A DNA stretch of 64,000 nucleotides from Corallium rubrum (taxonomy: Eukaryota; Cnidaria; Anthozoa; Scleralcyonacea; Coralliidae), in assembly GCA_964035015.1 (NCBI GenBank), contig OZ036005.1, forward strand, positions 5,092,747 to 5,156,746, given 5' to 3'. This document shows positions 1 through 11,570 of this stretch, one piece after another. Each line of letters begins with the position of its first letter. Position 1 is the first letter of the stretch. Below the pieces are notes generated by a model. That model saw only the letters and a program-made list of their open reading frames with translations, searched no databases and had not been told where the DNA came from. The position numbers and the translations under genes were made by a program.

Positions 1-77
1 TGCTTTAATCGCGCAATGTATATAACATCCTCAGAATGTTACAACAACTCAGTTCCAATGATATAGTGTAAAAATAC

Positions 78-135
78 CTGCATGTAAGCAAACAAATGCC
101 AAGGCAATAACTGCGAGAACACCAAGACACTTCAT
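78..135 (-). CDS. Secreted precursor-like protein, copy 1, exon 1 only
   Basis: This is the first coding exon of the small secreted protein family that is complete at 16726-17422 and 33088-33787. It encodes a 19-residue hydrophobic signal peptide beginning MKCLGVLAVIALAF and ending CLHA, plus the first base of the next codon. The exon ends in a canonical donor (CAG|GTATTT on the minus strand), phase 1. The second exon would lie to the left of base 1, so the gene is truncated by the window edge and its integrity cannot be judged. The nucleotide sequence here and for several hundred bases upstream is nearly identical to copy 2, which supports a segmental duplication. The start ATG is the only one in frame and is the same in all three copies. 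Function is not recognised. Confidence 0.6.
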
Positions 136-654
136 GATAAAAAGTTCACACTGTTTTCTTCTCTCAGAACTTCGGGTTTCTTGATCTTAACCAACTTTCT
201 CGGAGGTTTCCAACTGGAAGTGAATGCTCTGCTGCAGACGTTCGTCTTTTAAACTCTCTTCATTGTTCACATGACAAAACTTATTCGAAAACAAGTGCTG
301 AAGCCAGTGAAGGCTTTCAGAAATTTGCTAAAACCTAAAATAATTTTGGCAATAGATTAGAGTTATTTATTTAATGGTTTAGCATAACAAATAACAAATA
401 TGTCAAGTATCCACAAATCATTCACTCCACACTTGCATGCCAGTGCCGTATTTTCAAATCAAGTTAAATTATTTTTTGATTAAGATTTTCATTAATTTTG
501 GCTTCAATTAAAATATAACATGTAACTTTCAAGATTCTGTAAAATATTTCCCCAAAATGCAGAAAATGGCAGTTCAAGGACTCTACTGAATTTCAAAATT
601 TTCTCGAAAAAAAACTTCGGCCTACATTTTTGCGCACTATATCCATTCGTAACT
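136..654. other. 5' flank of copy-1 gene; empty site of the virus-like element
   Basis: There is no gene here. The stretch matches 17423-17731 joined to 23949-24170 in copy 2 and diverges more from copy 3 (from 33788). The single TGCATG at 434-439 is the unoccupied equivalent of the site where the 17732-23948 element sits in copy 2. No convincing TATA box is visible upstream of the gene. Confidence 0.55.
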
Positions 655-1110
655 GTGGTTGGCTGAGTAGAAACGATTTAATGAAAGCGGAGGAAGTTAG
701 AGTGGATTAAGGTAAAATTAAGGAAACAAACAAATTTTCAACAATTACTGAGCAAGTTTGGGATTGTTGAAGAAAGAGGGATTTTAAGGTGTGCTGCATG
801 GAAGATTAGTGAATTCCGATCTAGAAACTGAAGCGTGAAGACCAGTTATTCTCCCAAAAGAACACGGCGATTAACAGAGTTACTAATAGACGATTGTCAC
901 AACAGTCAACAGGGTCCATCATGATGGGGTAAGGGCTACTGTTACGTAATTAAAGTCGACGTATTGGGTTCCTAAAGGTAGACAAGTTGTTAAGAAGGTA
1001 ATAAAAACTTTCTTGGTGGGCAAAAAAGTGGAAGGAAAACCCTATAAAAAACCCTATCGAAACAGGTTGGCCCTGGCCTTGCTGCTTTAATCCAACAACT
1101 ACAAAATGCA
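655..1110 (+). pseudogene. BEL/Pao retrotransposon integrase-region remnant, copy 1
   Basis: Translating with frameshifts recovers a recognisable stretch: a segment like WIKVQSKLRKQTNFQQLL, then a 'GILRCAGRL' box, 'RPVILPKEH', and finally a zinc-binding-like region with 'LVCKKVEGKP'. This order (RCAGRL, PILLPKEH, HH-CC zinc finger of the integrase) is typical of BEL/Pao polyproteins. The reading frame is broken by stops and small indels, so it is dead. The same fragment recurs at 24176-24615 and 34560-35210. It therefore predates the segmental duplication. Confidence 0.6.
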
Positions 1111-1326
1111 AGTATAATAATAAGCACCAAATATAGAGCAAACAAGATACTGTTTGCATGTCTAGATCATCGTTTAGGTGTCCGTGTCGCATTACATTCG
1201 AAACGTGTGTTTGTCTGAATTTAAATAAATTCTATACTAAAATGATCGCTTGAATCTGCCGAATCCGACACTAATAAGAGTAGAGTTTTCGCACAGAGTA
1301 CACTAATTATAAGCTTTCAGAAATCA

Positions 1327-1363
1327 GTAGCCCGAGTGAACGCCTGAGCAGGCGTCTTGTTCA
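1327..1363 (-). repeat. Hairpin-bearing terminal motif, type ii (reverse)
   Basis: The sequence contains GTAGCCCGAGTG followed by CGCCTGAGCAGGCG, a short perfect hairpin. The same motif in either orientation occurs at 12995-13028, 27831-27864, 28424-28458 and 31021-31055. At 12995 it forms one end of an insertion in a LINE. Relative to copy 3 (about 35470) this motif and about 50 following bases are extra. It is probably one end of a transposon family; the other end type is at 10921, 14027, 29270 and 39518. Confidence 0.5.
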
Positions 1364-1782
1364 CTATGAATAGTATTTCACCTGATTAAATTACATTTTC
1401 CTTAAGGTTTTTTGGTGTTGGAAAAGTTCCAGTGTAAGAATATATAGGTTTTAAGGTCATGATGTGTGTCAAATTTAAATAACACATTTGGCAACGATCT
1501 TGTAACATTTCGCTATCGGTTCTAACTATTTCATGGCAACAACAAGACGTTTGTTGGCAATAACAAAACGTTCAATGACAAAAGATCGTTTGGCAACAAC
1601 AAAACATTGAATTCCACCTTTCCGACCATGGGTCCTTAGGGGGTACCGTGACACTTTTCGGACAAACAATCTCACTGTAAAAGTGATTTTCGAGGCCCAC
1701 AACGATCAAACATAAAAGAAATAGCAGCTACAGCTATAGTAGAGAAAATCAGGGGCGCACTGGAAAAGTTATCGGGAAATCC

Positions 1783-2755
1783 ACCTTTTCGGCCGCTACT
1801 TCAACGGGGGGTCCCACGTGTTCTTAACGACAAACTTTCGGACAAACAAATTCGGACGGCATACACAGACACTGAGGAAATGGCGCTATAAAAATGGTTG
1901 AAATAAATGTGCGCCTGGGTAGTTGTAAAAGCAATTTTTGATACCCAGAACGATAAAATATGTTAGACGAAACTGCAAAAAGACCAAATAAAGCAGAGTC
2001 AGACAGAAGCGTATCATGATGTCCATGATTATCTTACTTCAAAAGTAGCGCACTTAAAATAGAAACTAGAAAGCGAAAGACACTGACAAGCAGTAAAACG
2101 GAAAGCAAATGTTTTGTTCTAGTTTCACGTTCAACTAATACTACCAACGCGTCCTTACTTAGAATTTAGAAAGCGCACAAAAATACTAAAAATCTTTAGT
2201 AAGTAAACACCTCATGTTATATATCAATCATCATGAAGAGTCCCACGCGCGGCACTTCTCTTGTCCACGCGTAAAATATATTACGCCGGGCCAATACAGA
2301 ACAGTTAAGCAAAACCTTTTAGACCATATTAGTTGTATTTTGAATAAGGCTGTTCTTTACTACAGCTGTAACTCAGGATATTAAGAGGTTATACTTTTAG
2401 ACTACGTCGACGGATAAAACAAAGGCAGTAGATATATATATCCTTCGTAAAATGCAAGCTTCTCGCCGCGACAGTATGCTATAATCCACGGACACTTCTC
2501 GATGTTTTTGTATTATTTTTGCTGTTAAAAAATCGCAAAAACTTGTAGCAGCTTCGTCTAACACCTTTGATCGTTCTGGGTATTAAGAATTGCTCTTACA
2601 ACTACCCAAGCGCATCTTTCAACCATTTTTATAGCCCCATCTCTTCAGTGTCTGTGTATGTTGTCCGAGTTTGTACGTTTGTCCGAAAACTTTGGGTTGA
2701 GAACACGTGGGACCCCCCGTGGAAGTAGCGCCGAAAAGGTGGATTATATGAAAGG
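1783..2755. repeat. Inverted repeat, ~185-bp arms
   Basis: The arms 1783-1972 and 2566-2755 are imperfect inverted copies. The outer ends read CCACCTTTTCGGC and its complement, followed by a GGGGGGTCCCACGTG block and a segment ending near AGAACGAT. The roughly 590 bases between them (AT-rich) show no coding potential. This is a foldback or MITE-like insertion nested in the larger composite element. Confidence 0.55.
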
Positions 2756-2930
2756 GGCGCCTGGCTGAGCGCAAAGCCTGAATGCTCTAATGGTCCCGGC
2801 TGGGGTTCGCGCCTCGACCTCCAGGAAATAGTTGAGCCTCTAAAATCGTATTTCCTCGATTTTGAGAGCGGCATTAATAATTTTAAGCACAATTTCATGT
2901 ATTGTGCATGCCCATAGTTTTTGTGACTGT
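2756..2930 (+). repeat. Possible tRNA-derived SINE head
   Basis: GGCGCCTGGCTGAGCGC resembles a pol III A box (TGGCNNAGNGG-like), and GGGGTTCGCGCCTCG about 40 bases on resembles a B box. The 175-base stretch is followed by a T-rich tail. It matches no other copy in this window and is unrelated to the SINE at 46.5-49.6 kb. Pol III boxes alone are weak evidence. Confidence 0.3.
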
Positions 2931-2934
2931 ACTA

Positions 2935-3310
2935 TGTATGTAATGTTTACAACACGAGCGGCCGTGTTGTATTGAATATACAATCACGAGCCGAAGGCGA
3001 GTGATTGTATATTCAATACAACAAGGACGCGAGAAATGAATAAATAGTAAAAATCCCTTTGGGGTATTGAGATGCTAATTAGTTACAAGCACTAGTGGTT
3101 GTATCAGAAGAGTATACATTCACTAGTGGTTGTAACTAATTAGCATCATTGGTTTTAGTTTGTATGGGGTTTACAGGGGTATACATGTGACGTAATTTCT
3201 GAAATTGGATTGGCTGCAAAACTCATGAATTAGTAATGAATTTCACAAGAGTATATATTTAAGTCACAAGTGGATTACTGTTCCACGATTCAACTACATA
3301 ATTTATTATA
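2935..3310. repeat. Hairpin repeat, related to 59675-60030
   Basis: A near-perfect hairpin (TGTATTGAATATACAATCAC on one side, GTGATTGTATATTCAATACA on the other, joined by GAGCCGAAGGCGA) is followed by paired GCTAATTAGTTACAA motifs and a 100-base end. The whole unit occurs again, inverted, at 59675-60030, so it is a dispersed non-coding element. Confidence 0.6.
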
Positions 3311-5335
3311 TACCAGAAAAATTACATAATTAGGTTACATCATGAAGAGTGAATAACAAAGAAAAGATAACACAATTACATGCAGAGTCAGTAGTTTAGA
3401 AAATACAAATTGTATATCATTGTGTTTGGAGATTACGACTAGTATCCTAGCAATGTAACTAGTAACAACTGTATTTCATAATATTTACGTGATGAGCTGT
3501 ATTTTGTTAATTATCTTTGTGGGGGCGCCTGAGACGCAAAACCAGGGGGCGCACCCGGAAATTTCCCGTTATCCCGGGGGGCCAGTCCGTAGATTTTTAA
3601 ACGCGACAATTAGATTAAAATGTCTTGCCGTGTTTGAACAGGTTATTTATATACGAATGTTGTGCAGTTGTATAGCAAGCGAGAGTCAGCGACAAACAAG
3701 AAAGCGCATGGCGAATGATTTACAACAAATCACGAAAAATCTACTGTGGAACCATTGTTGATGCCCATACATTTAACGTTCGGTTTGGTCATTCAAACAT
3801 AAAGCAAACCAAAAAATAAACGGCGCGGGATACAATGATGTTGTGATTATGGCATATTAAATGTCAGTCAGTGTCATGTTTCAATTCAGGCCACGTCCAC
3901 ACGTATAAACGCATACGTGTGGACGTGAAAAGAGCACTAGCTTCACCTCAATCTTGCATGATACGCAGGCAATAGAAGCTTGGCTGGTATATCGTCAGAT
4001 GTGCCACTGTGCGGGCATGTTTGATGACGTTGACACTTATTAAATCACGCGTATTTCTAATATAACAATCTGCGTAAAGGCGGGAAACGATAAGTCGATA
4101 ACCATATATCATGATCGTGTCTCAGTAAATCTACAAATTGTAACTTACGTGTACCGCCATAGTTGCTGTTAGGGCTGCATTTTTTATCGTTAGATCATGT
4201 TGACGCATGAAACGAGGTCTGCAGATGTGCAGTAGATGACTTTCACGCCAACGAATTTAATACGCTTTTAATATATTTTAACGCTTTTAATATATAAAGC
4301 ATTATCAAACTGTTTCTCCGTTCTCTATATTTTCGCTGCTGAAGGAACGGTGAAAGTGAGTGAAACGTAGCGCTTCAGCCTAGTCTTGTCTTTTCTCTTT
4401 AGCTTTTCTTGGTGTCGAGAATCACTTTTACAACCACTCTTAGTTTATTCATGCAAAATCATCTTTGATGTGGGGTCATGTGCCGCGGTTAATATATAGG
4501 TTATTGACCTTGCATATTAAATGACCTACCATATCGCTTTAAAACTACGTCTAGAATACTATTTTTTTGGTAAATAACGACAAATATCAACTAAATCAGT
4601 TAATTAGTATTTACCTCGAAGTCGGTAACTAAGCTAAAGTTAACTCCTTCTCGGTAATTAACTCTTATTTATTGTGCGGTTTTCTCAGTGTCCGAATGTT
4701 CCATCTAAGATTTTTTGTCCGAAAAGTGTCACGTGGATCCCCCCCTCCTTTCAGAACACACAACAATTCAACCTCGTAAAATGCAACAAATAACATATCG
4801 TTATTTGGCAACGAACGTTTCATTTGGCAACGAACGTTTCATTTGGCAACAACAATCCCGTGAAGCAAATTGGGCGTCAATGTCATCTCGTACCCAGTGT
4901 CTTCCCTGTTTTCAACATGGCGGGAAATGAGAGATTTTTCGCATACGGTGACTGACAGCTGAAATTCAGTCATCTTTGGTACAGGCTAGAGATATATTGT
5001 ACAACTACTGGATGGTGAAGGTACTTCGCCTCAAACTGTCACAACCAGCAATCCCACCGTAACCACTAGAGGCCTAGAGCAACATATATCGTGCCAAATG
5101 AACCGCCCGGAGAGGGCATCCAATAACCGCGGCAATCGAGGAGCATCGTCGTCTGTTTGAGTTTTCTGGGCAATCTTGCAATACATTTCGTTAGCTCGGT
5201 CAATAACATTTGTAAACGAGTTGTAAGGGCAGTTCGTACTTCATTTTCAAAATCTTGTTCCGCCATCTTGTGTATAAAACAACGTGAGACCACTGCGTGG
5301 GACTAGCGCGTGAGAATTTGCAATGCATCACGGGA

Positions 5336-5502
5336 TTGTTGTTGCCAAATGAAACGTTTGTTGCTGAATAACGGTCGATATGTTGTTGCCGAATAACGAT
5401 ATGTTGTTGCCGAATAACGATACGTTGTTGCCAAATAACGATATGCTGTTGCCGAATAACGATATGTTGTTGCCAAATAACGATATGTTGTTGCCGAATT
5501 GT
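5336..5502. repeat. 21-bp minisatellite, copy 1
   Basis: About seven tandem copies of a unit close to GTTGTTGCCGAATAACGATAT are present, with CCA/CCG and ACG/ACA variation. Because 21 is a multiple of three, several frames stay open and give spurious ORFs on both strands. Homologous arrays are at 27208-27375 and 38240-38465, with different unit numbers. Confidence 0.85.
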
Positions 5503-5690
5503 TGTGTGTTCTGATAGCCCAATTAATGTTTTATTGTTGCCAAACGATATTTTTGTCACTGAATGTTTTGTTATTGCCAACAAACGTCTTGTTGTTGCGA
5601 TGAAATAGTTAGACCGGAAGCCAAATGTTACACGATTGTTGCTAAATGTGTTATTTAACTTTGACACACATCACCCGCCATAAAAATGCA

Positions 5691-6560
5691 ACATTAAGGC
5701 TTTCATCAAACTCGCGACCCAGAAACATTTTATTCGGCGCGAAGATAATTCGACGTATAACTCGAACAGGCATTATCGTCGCATCATCCGTCAGACTCAG
5801 ACGGGGAAAAAAAGGCATTCATGTGAAGCTCTGTCATAAACGTGTACGTCCATCTTCAGATATAACATACATGCGAGGGGCAAATCACTCGCTAAAAAGT
5901 GTACGAGACTTTCGGACTTTCAAAAGTCCGGGTATTTTCTCGTTGGACTTTCGGACTTTTGTGATTTTTTTGCGGACTTTTGCGGACTTTTTGTGAAAAT
6001 TGTCAACGATATTTTCCCATTGTTTTTCATGTTCTGGTCGGGCTATAAGTGAAACTGGGAACGAATATAAGCCCAGGAGGCGAATGGGAGAACTAGAAAT
6101 TGGGCCATTACATATTTAGGATAACAACAGCCAACAGTAAAAGAACATGCAAAATCCCGATAATAAAAGTTGGTAATACTCCAACAAGAAACTATTTCTT
6201 AAAGAAATAGCTGTTTCGTTCCGGTCAGTCGTTTATAAGGGTCTGTTTCAACAGCAATGACGAATTTTAGCTCAACTAATTATTTCCCCCATGTAGACTG
6301 GCGCGACAATTTTTACTACGCACCTGCGTTTCATACGACAAATTTAATTTAGACGATTTTTGTTTTGCATATAAACAAACTAGAAATATGCTGAAGCGAG
6401 AAGATTATAATAAAACTACAAAAAAATAATTTAAGCTTCGTCTAATAAAACGAACACACATTTCAGACCTTGTACCGTCTGATCATGACGGATTACTCTT
6501 CCTCCACAGTCCAGAGGGCAGGCTCTATTGATTATTTCAGGTTATTCGCAGTCGCATAAA
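5691..6560. other. No gene seen; right edge of duplication copy 1
   Basis: Similarity to copy 2 ends near 5800. Four or five close GGACTTTT/GGACTTTC motifs occur at 5906-5990. Nothing coding is visible. Confidence 0.4.
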
Positions 6561-6564
6561 TTCG

Positions 6565-6752
6565 ACTAAATTTAAATGTGACGTGCTAGCGGTCTCGCGA
6601 TTTTCGTGAGAACGCAATTATTTTGGCAACGTAAATCTTCTATTCAGTAGCAATACTCTTCTGACCGTCTATAGGAGGAAAATAAAACGTTACCAAAATA
6701 ATTGCTTTCTCGGGAAAATTGCGAGACGCTAGCACGTCGCATTTAAATTTCA
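6565..6752. repeat. Hairpin element, ~65-bp arms
   Basis: The left arm 6565-6640 (TTTAAATGTGACGTGCTAGC and on to ATTATTTTGGCAACGT) and the right arm 6690-6752 are inverted copies with few mismatches, around a 50-base loop. No ORF is present. It lies within a larger stretch bounded by ACGAAAC-type motifs at about 6211 and 7303. Confidence 0.5.
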
Positions 6753-7329
6753 TGCAGCTGATTTATTGCGGTATTTATTGAATAATCGCCAATAGCAAAT
6801 CCATAAATTTCCAAGGCCAAAAGGATCAATATAAATTAGGTCAATAACGGACTATCATCATTTTCGTCGTCATAGGTCATAGTTTAATTCTCGAATCAGA
6901 ATAATCCATTTAGATGGGCTACAAATGAATGATAAGGAACTTCTAGCCTCAAACTATTGACATTGTTCATAAAATAGCTATATTTTATTTTTGGAACGCG
7001 CAGTTGCCATACATAACGAATGCATTCTCGAGTTCAACGAGGGGAAAGTTCCTACTTTCTACAGCACAAGATTGATGATGCGCTTCGCACGGGATTGTTT
7101 ACGTCTTCAAATTACTCTAGATCAGCAATATTTTCACTTCGTTTTGGCGTTTAACCACGCCTCCAACTAAATTTTTTATGCGGAATTTTGATTTCATTGG
7201 ATAAGATCACAGTTATGTCAACAACACTGCACTACGATTGGACGATTTTCATCTGTGATGACAGTTTCTTTTGTCATGTCAATGGAAAGCTAATACAGTA
7301 ACAGTTTCGTTCCTGCGGGGAACGAAACA

Positions 7330-7650
7330 AAAATTAAGTAGCTTTGCAGCCTGTCGCCTTTAACTCAAAATTAATATTCTACGCCTACTTGATTAATTAT
7401 ATTTACATTTCATCCAGGTGGGGTTGCACTGCGACCGCAAAGCATGACGGTTATTTTAGTAAAATTAAGCAACTGCAGTTCACATGCATTTGGCCACGGC
7501 CGAGTAAACAACTCTGTCAAGCTGTTTTTGACAAGATGCTGGGCAAAATATAATAGCTGAGAATGCTCCATTGTGATAAATTGTATTGTGTAAATTATAT
7601 ATGACTTGTGTTTTGTAAAATGTAAAATAAAAGTAAAAGTAAATCATAAG
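7330..7650 (+). repeat. Possible 3' tail of a LINE
   Basis: A short open stretch is followed by AT-rich sequence ending in AAAATAAAAGTAAAAGTAAA, reminiscent of CR1/L2-type 3' ends with a short A-rich repeat. No reverse transcriptase is attached. The call is weak. Confidence 0.25.
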
Positions 7651-8500
7651 GTTCAGGTATTTGGACCCTGGATGTGACTTACCATCCTTGGTGTATTGTG
7701 TTGGTGAATAGTGGTGGAAAATGGTTAATAGTTTGAGGTTTAAGGTGTTAGGGATTGAGATTATGGAGGTTAGGTTTTATGAAGTGGATTTTAAGTTTTA
7801 AACTTTATGGGGTGGGGTGGGGGGTGAGGGGTAGTATTATAATTTTTTGTTACTGAAACCGGAAACACATTTACAGTACAATCGCGTGCAAAAATTATTG
7901 AGACAAGCAGTTTATATATTGGCCCCTCCCTCCTATAACAAGTGGTTCTTGCCCCTCCTCCCCGTGCAATGTTGTTAAAACGATTTTGAGGCAAGGGGTT
8001 ATCTAATAATATGTTTTCAACATTGTTAATGGGGAAGGGGGGCATACACGTGAAAAAGATCACCAAAATGTGAAGAGTCTCATTATTTTTGCACGCGATT
8101 GTAGGCTAAACAATTTTTTTAATTTTAATTTTTTTTAAACTTTTTTTTTAAATCCCCCCCCCCCCCCCCCCTAAATTAATGTGCGTAAAAGTAAAGAAAG
8201 AAACCCGCAAAGATTGCTAAAGAAAATATAAAACCGCGCACGTAACTCACGTCTGTTTGGTACGTTGACTAGACTATACACATTACTTGAAACAAGAAAA
8301 AATATTCTTGGTGCAGAAACAAGCGTACATGCATATCTTTTCTGGTAATGCACGCGCGCGCATCTCATGCGACTCCTTCGTCCCTGGCTGATAACAAGCT
8401 AGAATTCCGATTCTTAGTGAGAGGACATGTTGAGTCGGTTTGGGTTCTTGGGAAGACTGGGGAGAGACTGGAAACGAGAAGGCCTAGCAACATTCGTAAT
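7651..8500. other. No gene seen; low-complexity stretch
   Basis: The stretch contains a G-rich patch (7808-7832), an A/T-rich patch with a 17-C run near 8153-8171, and CGCG-rich sequence near 8350. ORFs on both strands are short and unlike proteins. Confidence 0.35.
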
Positions 8501-8689
8501 AACCTGAATGTCAGGCCTTTATTTGTTCCCGCCTTCCGCTAAACCCGGCAGCGCGGGCAGAGGTGCGGGCGAGCGAGAAGGCCCTGAGGAAACTCTTAAT
8601 AAAACCGTCTTCCGCCCACTTTGTTATTTTTAAAAATTAACGAGATATGATTGATATTGTAGTATCCGGTAAGATAGTCATGCAAGGGA

Positions 8690-9144
8690 TCATGGGTAAG
8701 ATAGACCACGAGGGGGGACTTGAAACATGGAGACTGAATAAAGTATGTAAATATTACAATGGCGACGAGGATGGGATTTATCAGCCGGTTCTCGCAACGC
8801 TCGCTTCCGAAATCTGGCGGATTTACAATGCTGAATAACTTGCGATAAGATCTCACCGTCCGTGTTTACAAAAGCACAGGTTTTCGCTAGCTGTCGAAGT
8901 TCAGTCACAAACTCATCCAACGACTGCTCATCCTTTTGTTTACAGCTTCTGAAGGTGTAAATGTCTTTGGTTCAAAATATTTTATAAGTACTTCTTTAGT
9001 TGCTTTGTATGTGTCCTCACTCTCGGCCTTTTCTGCTTCATAAATATCATACACCCTTTCCCCAGCATAATGCAGTAAGAGAGCTCGTCGTCTCTTTTCA
9101 CAATCAAAAGACGGAAATGCAGGAAGATTTTGCATAGTATCCAC
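8690..9144 (-). pseudogene. Ty3/gypsy-type Gag remnant
   Basis: Two adjacent minus-strand frames give pieces typical of gypsy Gag. The first, 8905-9144, contains FPSFDCEKRRRALLLHYAGE, then VYDIYEAEK and VLIKYFEPK. The second, 8690-8920, contains DEFVTELRQLAKTC and ILSQVIQHC. The order matches a Gag core, but a frame change near 8910-8930 and loss of everything downstream make it non-functional. No zinc knuckle, protease or RT follows. It lies between the two arms of an internal inverted repeat. Confidence 0.6.
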
Positions 9145-9770
9145 TGAAATAACGTACTAATTTTAGTTTTGTTTCGTTTTTATCTTTGAATTCCTTCGTA
9201 TCCTCGTCGCCATTGTAATATTTACATACTTTATTCAGTCTCCATGTTTCAAGTCCCCCCTCGTGGTCTATCTTACCCATGACCCCTTGCATGACTATCT
9301 TACCGGATACTACAGATATGTGTTGTCAAAAGCAAAGCGTATCTTTTGATTTCATCCCACAGAAATATATAGTCTTTCTCCGCGTCTGGTTTTAGTCCAG
9401 ACTAGTCTAGGTCGTCTAGGTATAGACTTGCAATAAATACACGAGCTCGAATTGAAGGCGTTTGTCCATGGTATCTAGACCCGATCTAGAGAAGAAGTCG
9501 AATAAAAGATAATACACGATTTGATAGCCGCTTTGATATAGTTTCGACTAAATTAATAAAATATATAATTTTGTAGCACAGGCTAAAACGTTGGAGAAAA
9601 GGATCGACTGGATATTGATGTTTTACTGTATTAAAAACAAACGCCATCGTTTGGGAATTATTTTATACAGTTTTAGAATTTAAATTTTAGAATGAAGGTA
9701 GGCCATTTAATATATTGATACATATAAATATAATTATAAACACGTCTCAACCATATAAACTCAGTCATCC

Positions 9771-10091
9771 TTACTGCTCCGAGATTCCCGTTTTGTAACT
9801 TACGGGTCCACTTTTCTGACAACCATTGTTCAGCACTGCATTGGACTTTCGCATCGGCTTCGCCTTCAGTAACCATCGTCCCGGATCATTGCACGAAGGA
9901 CCCACCGTGCCACGTTGAAGTCGATGAAGTTCAGATAACACAAATGGCAATATCTGATATATCAGACTTTTACCAAAACCAGTGGGCAAAACAGCAAAGA
10001 CATCTTGGCTGTCAACAGCGAGCTTTCGAATGCACGTCGTTTGTTCTGATTTCAAAGACTCACAGACGAAATGTGTGAATGAGTTTAACAA
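9771..10091 (-). pseudogene. RecQ-like helicase fragment
   Basis: The minus-strand frame starts with a segment like LKSEQTTCIRKLA, then the RecQ/SF2 motif I context DVFAVLPTGFGKSLIYQ (Walker A TGFGKS). After about 50 residues the similarity is lost. There is no motif II (DExH) and no later helicase motifs, so only the N-terminal ATP-binding loop is present. It is embedded in the 8501-10495 TIR element and is best read as a captured and repeat-propagated fragment, not a host gene. Confidence 0.55.
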
Positions 10092-10495
10092 AGCGGTCGA
10101 AAAATCCTTCTATGGTTTGATTTTCCAACATAAACGATTTAAATCATAAAAGATTTTCAGAAACGTACACGATAACGATAAACAGATTCGAGAAATGGCG
10201 ATGACCTTGTCACGGACTCACAGTGTGCACATTGACCTCTGCACCTTGACGGTGCACCTTTGAGCAGTTGTTTATCTGAATGAACCAATCAAAATCCTTA
10301 CTTCAATTAGTCAGCCAATCAGAGCTCCCGTCCATGAGCTGGACGGAGACACGGAGTCCCCACAGTTTTGTTAAGAGTTTCCTCAAGCCTTTAATTTTCT
10401 CGCCTTCTCGCGCTCGCCCGCACCTCTGCCCGCGCCGCCCGGTTTAGTGGGAGGCGGGAACAAATAAAGGCCTGACATTCAGGTTACATTCGCAA

Positions 10496-11065
10496 AAAGG
10501 TCCTGCCCAGAACCGTTCTGGCCCTTCGAGTGTCCCTGGGATCTAGCGTAACGACAGTATATATTATAGTAAAAAGCATAAGGATGTCTGCGAAGATTTT
10601 ACCGAAGATCTTGGCGATCGAAAGAAGGAAATTATGGAATATATTCCAATTGGAGCTCGAAATGAAAATTAATGTTTAACTTGCAACTTTTGGCCGTTGC
10701 AGAAGGAAAGCTAGTGATAAGAAAGCTAGGCCAGTGAACCTTCGTCGATCCGAGGTGAGATAGAGCTTGTATTAAAATAGTAAGTGTCGGGAAACACTTA
10801 GGACGTCATAACATCACAATTCTTCCTCAATAAACAACTGAGCTGTAAAGTGAAAGTGTTTACGAATGTTCCGTTCGGATCACTTCCGAAACCTGTCAAC
10901 CGAAGAAGGCCTAGAAACTAGAGACTCGGCTACCACAGGTAGCCCGAGTAATGATATTTGTCTCGTGTATATGTAGTAACTTGTAGTAATGTGTAAATAC
11001 TCTGTCTATTGTAATTAATATTAACTTTTGGGACTTTCCAACCTCCCTCGCAGGCAACTCTGGGT
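10496..11065. other. No gene seen; contains hairpin end motif at 10921-10949
   Basis: ACTCGGCTACC-ACA-GGTAGCCCGAGT at 10924-10949 is a perfect or nearly perfect hairpin and is a type i end motif (also at 14027, 29270, 39518). The rest is AT-rich without coding signal. Confidence 0.45.
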
Positions 11066-11270
11066 GCTATTTTGGGTGGAGTGGGCAAACGGGTGGGGTG
11101 GGCAACCTCTGGTGAAGTGGGCAAACTCATGTGCAGTGGGCAAACTCGGGTGAGTGGGCAATCTTGGGTGGAGTGGGCAATCTTGGGTGGAGTAGGCAAT
11201 CTTGGGTGGAGTGGGTAAACTTGGGTGGAGTGGGCAATCTTTAGTGGAGTGTGCAACGGGGGTGTCACAT
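11066..11270. repeat. ~19-bp minisatellite
   Basis: About ten copies of a unit close to GGGTGGAGTGGGCAATCTT lie in tandem with point changes. The complementary frame gives a Pro/Thr-rich spurious ORF. Confidence 0.8.
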
Positions 11271-11570
11271 TAGCCACACACTGCACATATTTGCTTGTGG
11301 AGTAGGCTAAAGGTTTTTGTCCCATTTGAGGCAGCACTTCACTTGCGATAGTAATTTCTAGTTTATGTTCTTTATATAAAGTGTACTACGAATCCGCTGC
11401 AGCATGAGGTAAGAAGCAAGAATTTTGTTATTGTAGTTTGGTATGGGGGTTAGTCCGAGTTAGTCTTGATGCGTATAGAGCAGCGATCGGATTGTTTAAC
11501 TGTTTAAAAATTTCGATTTCGATTTTTCGTCCTGTTTTAAAGCCGATTTGTCTCTATTGTAGGTGTTTTA

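Larger units (their letters stand above)
1380..5690. mobile_element. Composite inverted-repeat element with TTGTTGCC-rich ends (copy 1)
   Basis: The outer ends are inverted copies of each other. About 1466-1620 (AAATAACACATTTGGCAACG and several GGCAACAACA motifs) matches the reverse complement of about 5510-5672. Further inside, 1640-1690 pairs with 4705-4735 (TCCGAAAAGTGTCACG), and 1783-1972 pairs with 2566-2755. No transposase reading frame is seen. Copy 2 retains only the right part (25170-27540), because it lacks the equivalent of about 1200-4250. Copy 3 spans about 35500-38610. Long subterminal arrays of one short motif suggest transposase-binding repeats, but the superfamily cannot be named from sequence alone. 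Confidence 0.45.
8501..10495. mobile_element. 2.0-kb TIR element carrying gag and RecQ-like fragments
   Basis: Terminal inverted repeats of about 110 bp start AACCTGAATGTCAGGCC at 8501 and end with the complement at 10495. They contain a GC-rich block (GGTGCGGGCGAGCG) and end near CTCTTAATAAAAC. ACATTCG occurs on both flanks (8490-8496 and 10496-10502), suggesting a target duplication, but four extra bases (TAAT) separate it from the left TIR. Inside are a gypsy-type gag remnant, an internal inverted repeat (8660-8780 versus 9205-9312), and a RecQ-like helicase fragment. No transposase is seen, so this is a non-autonomous or composite element. Confidence 0.55.

Noticed and set aside
5336..5502. 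CRISPR-like array
   Set aside because: Units are contiguous with no spacers; the sequence is eukaryotic.
5200..5667. ORFs of 60-155 residues across the TTGTTGCC repeats (also near 27.2 and 38.2-38.6 kb)
   Set aside because: A 21-bp unit keeps frames open; no protein family is recognisable.
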